Positions 62,363 to 64,000 of a DNA stretch of 64,000 nt are shown here, piece by piece. The translations under genes and the position numbers were made by a program. Each line of letters opens with the position of its first letter. Within the stretch, counting starts at the first letter, position 1. The DNA is from Leifsonia sp. fls2-241-R2A-40a (GTDB lineage: Bacteria > Actinomycetota > Actinomycetes > Actinomycetales > Microbacteriaceae), in assembly GCF_030209575.1 (NCBI RefSeq), contig NZ_JARVRS010000001.1, forward strand, positions 434,001 to 498,000, written 5' to 3'. Under the pieces are notes generated by a model. It made no database searches. It worked only from the letters and a program-made list of their open reading frames with translations, and was not told the DNA's origin.

Positions 62363-64000
62363 TCAGCAGGGCCTGAACGACGCGACGTCGGCCGACAGAG
62401 CCGTGGGACCGCCGATGAAGACGACCTTCGACGTCTTCATCTTCACCAGGTCGTTCCCGATCGATCGCGGCAGGCAGTACGACTGCGTGACGAACAGCGG
62501 CGCCTTTCCCGCCCCCGCCATGGCCGAGCCGGACAGCGCGTCCGGGAAGTCGACGCCCGAAGCGATGTAGGCGGTCGATGCGGTCGGGAACTTCTGCGAA
62601 TTCACCAGGTGGCTGGTGTCGAAGCGGTCGGAGCCTCCGATCCGCGTCACCGCCGCGCCGGCCGCTTTCACCGAGGCGTCGAACGCGGGCGAGATGACGG
62701 CCGTGCCTCCGATGACGGTGGCCGTGGTGAGCTTGGCCGTGCCGAGGTAGGCGGCGGTCTGCGCATCCGCCGCGCCGTAGCCGGTCACGAGCACGACGGG
62801 CTGCCCGCTCGCGCTGGCCGCGGAGGCGGCGGAGAGCGCGTCCGGGAAGTTGCGCCCCGAGGCGAAGTACGCGCCCTTCACACCGGGGAAGGCGTACTGG
62901 GCCAGCAGCCGCGACGTCTCGAACCGGTCGGAGCCGGAGATGCGCTGGATGTTGCCCTGCACGGCCGCCAGCTTGGCGACGGCGGTGTTGGACACCGCGT
63001 TCGGTCCGCCGACGACGACGATCTTGGCCGGGGCCAGGCGCTTCACCTCGGCGAGGACGTTGGCGGTGACATCCGCGCCCGTGGCCAGCAGCAGCGGTCC
63101 CTTCTGGGCTGCGGCCGCCGGGCCTGCGGCGATGGCGTCGGCGAAGCTGAAGCCGGACGCGATGTAGACCACCGGAACCCGCGGGTTCGGGTACGCCGCC
63201 TTGGAGACGGCGACCGAGGTGTCGAAGCGGTCAGCGCCCTGGAGGCGGGTGGTCGCGGGCGCTCCGCTGAGCGCGGTGGAGTAGAACGCCGTCCGGCAGC
63301 CGAAGTCGCTGTTGCCCGACGGGTTGCCCGGGGCGGCGACGGCGACGATGCAGGCGGAGTACTGGCCGTCACCCGCGCGCGGTGTGCTCGCCGTGAAGCC
63401 ATGGGCGGGTCCAGCGAACGGGTACGCGTTGCCCACGTCGGGCCGGTTGCCGTTGGCGACCACCGACGTCGTTGAGACACCCGCGGGCGTGTTCCAGGTG
63501 ATCCGGATGGTGAGCGGCGTCTGCATCAGCGACTGGTCGATCGCCCAGCCTGCGATGGTGAACGTCGAGCCCCCGAGCGTTGCGGACTCGTAGTTGCCGA
63601 TCGGGCGGACGCCGGAGGTGGTCGAGCCGAACCAGTCCGTGTAGAGGCGCCAGAAGTTGCGGTTGCCGTAGGCCGAGCATCCATCGCCCGTGCCGTACAT
63701 GTTCGCGAGCGCCGCCGCATTCGGCTGATACGGCGTGTAGTAGTAGAGGGCGGCGGTCGCGGTGTTCCGGACGAGCACGTTGGATGCGCCGCACGCGGCG
63801 GTCGGGCTGTAGCGGATGGCGCTGACCTGGCCGACCGGGATCCAGGAGAAGTAGTTGGACGTGCCGGGCGGGTTCCCGTACCGCTTGAACTGCCACGCGG
63901 CCTTGTACACCTGGTTGTAGAACCCGAGCGTCTGGGGGTCGCAGGGCCCGGTGTCGGGGCAGGCGAAGCCGGTGGCCTTCTGGTACTGCCCGGTCGTCGG
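62363..64000 (-). CDS. Cell-wall-binding (CWB2) repeat protein, partial at its N-terminus
   Basis: 545 codons of the C-terminal part are visible; the frame continues beyond position 64000. The first 130 visible residues resemble the N-terminal module of actinobacterial hemagglutinin-like secreted proteins. Residues about 130-235 form a beta-rich module (TFTIAGWAIDQ, RPDVGNAYPFAGPAHGF). Then come three CW_binding_2 repeats, at about 252-346 (GADRFDTS), 353-447 (GSDRFETS) and 453-545 (GGSDRFDTS). In Clostridioides such repeats bind anionic wall polymers and anchor surface proteins. A signal peptide should lie outside the window. It converges with the exporter operon. Confidence 0.88.
   Translation of the reverse strand, partial: PTTGQYQKATGFACPDTGPCDPQTLGFYNQVYKAAWQFKRYGNPPGTSNYFSWIPVGQVSAIRYSPTAACGASNVLVRNTATAALYYYTPYQPNAAALANMYGTGDGCSAYGNRNFWRLYTDWFGSTTSGVRPIGNYESATLGGSTFTIAGWAIDQSLMQTPLTIRITWNTPAGVSTTSVVANGNRPDVGNAYPFAGPAHGFTASTPRAGDGQYSACIVAVAAPGNPSGNSDFGCRTAFYSTALSGAPATTRLQGADRFDTSVAVSKAAYPNPRVPVVYIASGFSFADAIAAGPAAAAQKGPLLLATGADVTANVLAEVKRLAPAKIVVVGGPNAVSNTAVAKLAAVQGNIQRISGSDRFETSRLLAQYAFPGVKGAYFASGRNFPDALSAASAASASGQPVVLVTGYGAADAQTAAYLGTAKLTTATVIGGTAVISPAFDASVKAAGAAVTRIGGSDRFDTSHLVNSQKFPTASTAYIASGVDFPDALSGSAMAGAGKAPLFVTQSYCLPRSIGNDLVKMKTSKVVFIGGPTALSADVASFRPC

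Overview
The window is high-GC DNA from an actinobacterium. The clearest marker is gene order. An integral membrane gene, whiB1 and pdtaS are followed by secA, hpf, a comF-type gene and lpqB-mtrB-mtrA, and later by ahcY, phosphomannomutase, a DUF3499 gene, a metallopeptidase-like gene and whiB2. This matches, in compressed form, the block of Mycobacterium tuberculosis from Rv3217c to Rv3260c. No mycolate or arabinan genes are present. The combination of MtrAB-LpqB, a MoxR-DUF58-DUF4350-DUF4129 operon, a large surface-glycan region and a CWB2-repeat wall protein fits Microbacteriaceae (Leifsonia-like), but the family is an inference.

Layout. 1-12 kb holds core genes: WhiB1, the PdtaS sensor kinase, the SecA motor, ribosome hibernation factor, a phosphoribosyltransferase and the LpqB-MtrB-MtrA envelope-stress operon. 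12.2-19.6 kb holds a membrane protein plus the DUF4129-DUF4350-MoxR-DUF58 operon, with SpoIIM and RDD membrane genes beside it. 19.7-24.5 kb is metabolism: a cyclase-like hydrolase, an acetyltransferase, S-adenosylhomocysteinase, phosphomannomutase and two small conserved genes. 24.5-33.4 kb holds DUF5719, a giant glycosyltransferase-membrane fusion, WhiB2, GalE, an acyl-CoA dehydrogenase and phosphomannose isomerase. 33.4-62.3 kb is a surface-polysaccharide region: two O-antigen-ligase-like proteins, a flippase-like protein, about nine glycosyltransferases (including a WbbL-type rhamnosyltransferase and three multidomain or paralogous enzymes), four DUF2142 membrane proteins plus a distant relative, a GT2-DUF2304 pair, and a Wzm/Wzt ABC exporter. 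The right edge carries a CWB2 cell-wall-binding protein cut by the window end.

How the genes work together. Phosphomannose isomerase, phosphomannomutase and GalE supply mannose- and galactose-type activated sugars. Cytoplasmic GT2 and GT4 enzymes would build lipid-linked glycan that Wzm/Wzt or the flippase exports. I infer that the DUF2142 proteins are GT-C-like enzymes adding sugars outside the membrane from a polyprenyl-phosphate sugar made by the GT2-DUF2304 pair. No lipid-carrier glycosyl-1-phosphate transferase or rhamnose-nucleotide genes lie in the window, so the pathway depends on genes elsewhere.

Two structural themes stand out. Many starts lack a Shine-Dalgarno sequence and sit 6-8 nt after a TANNNT -10 element, which points to leaderless transcripts. 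In two cases the leaderless frame is a mini-ORF abutting or overlapping a large gene. In the glycan region three convergent gene pairs overlap by 50-70 bp at their 3' ends. I saw no tRNA, rRNA, CRISPR array or insertion sequence, and no gene-free stretch exceeds 300 bases.
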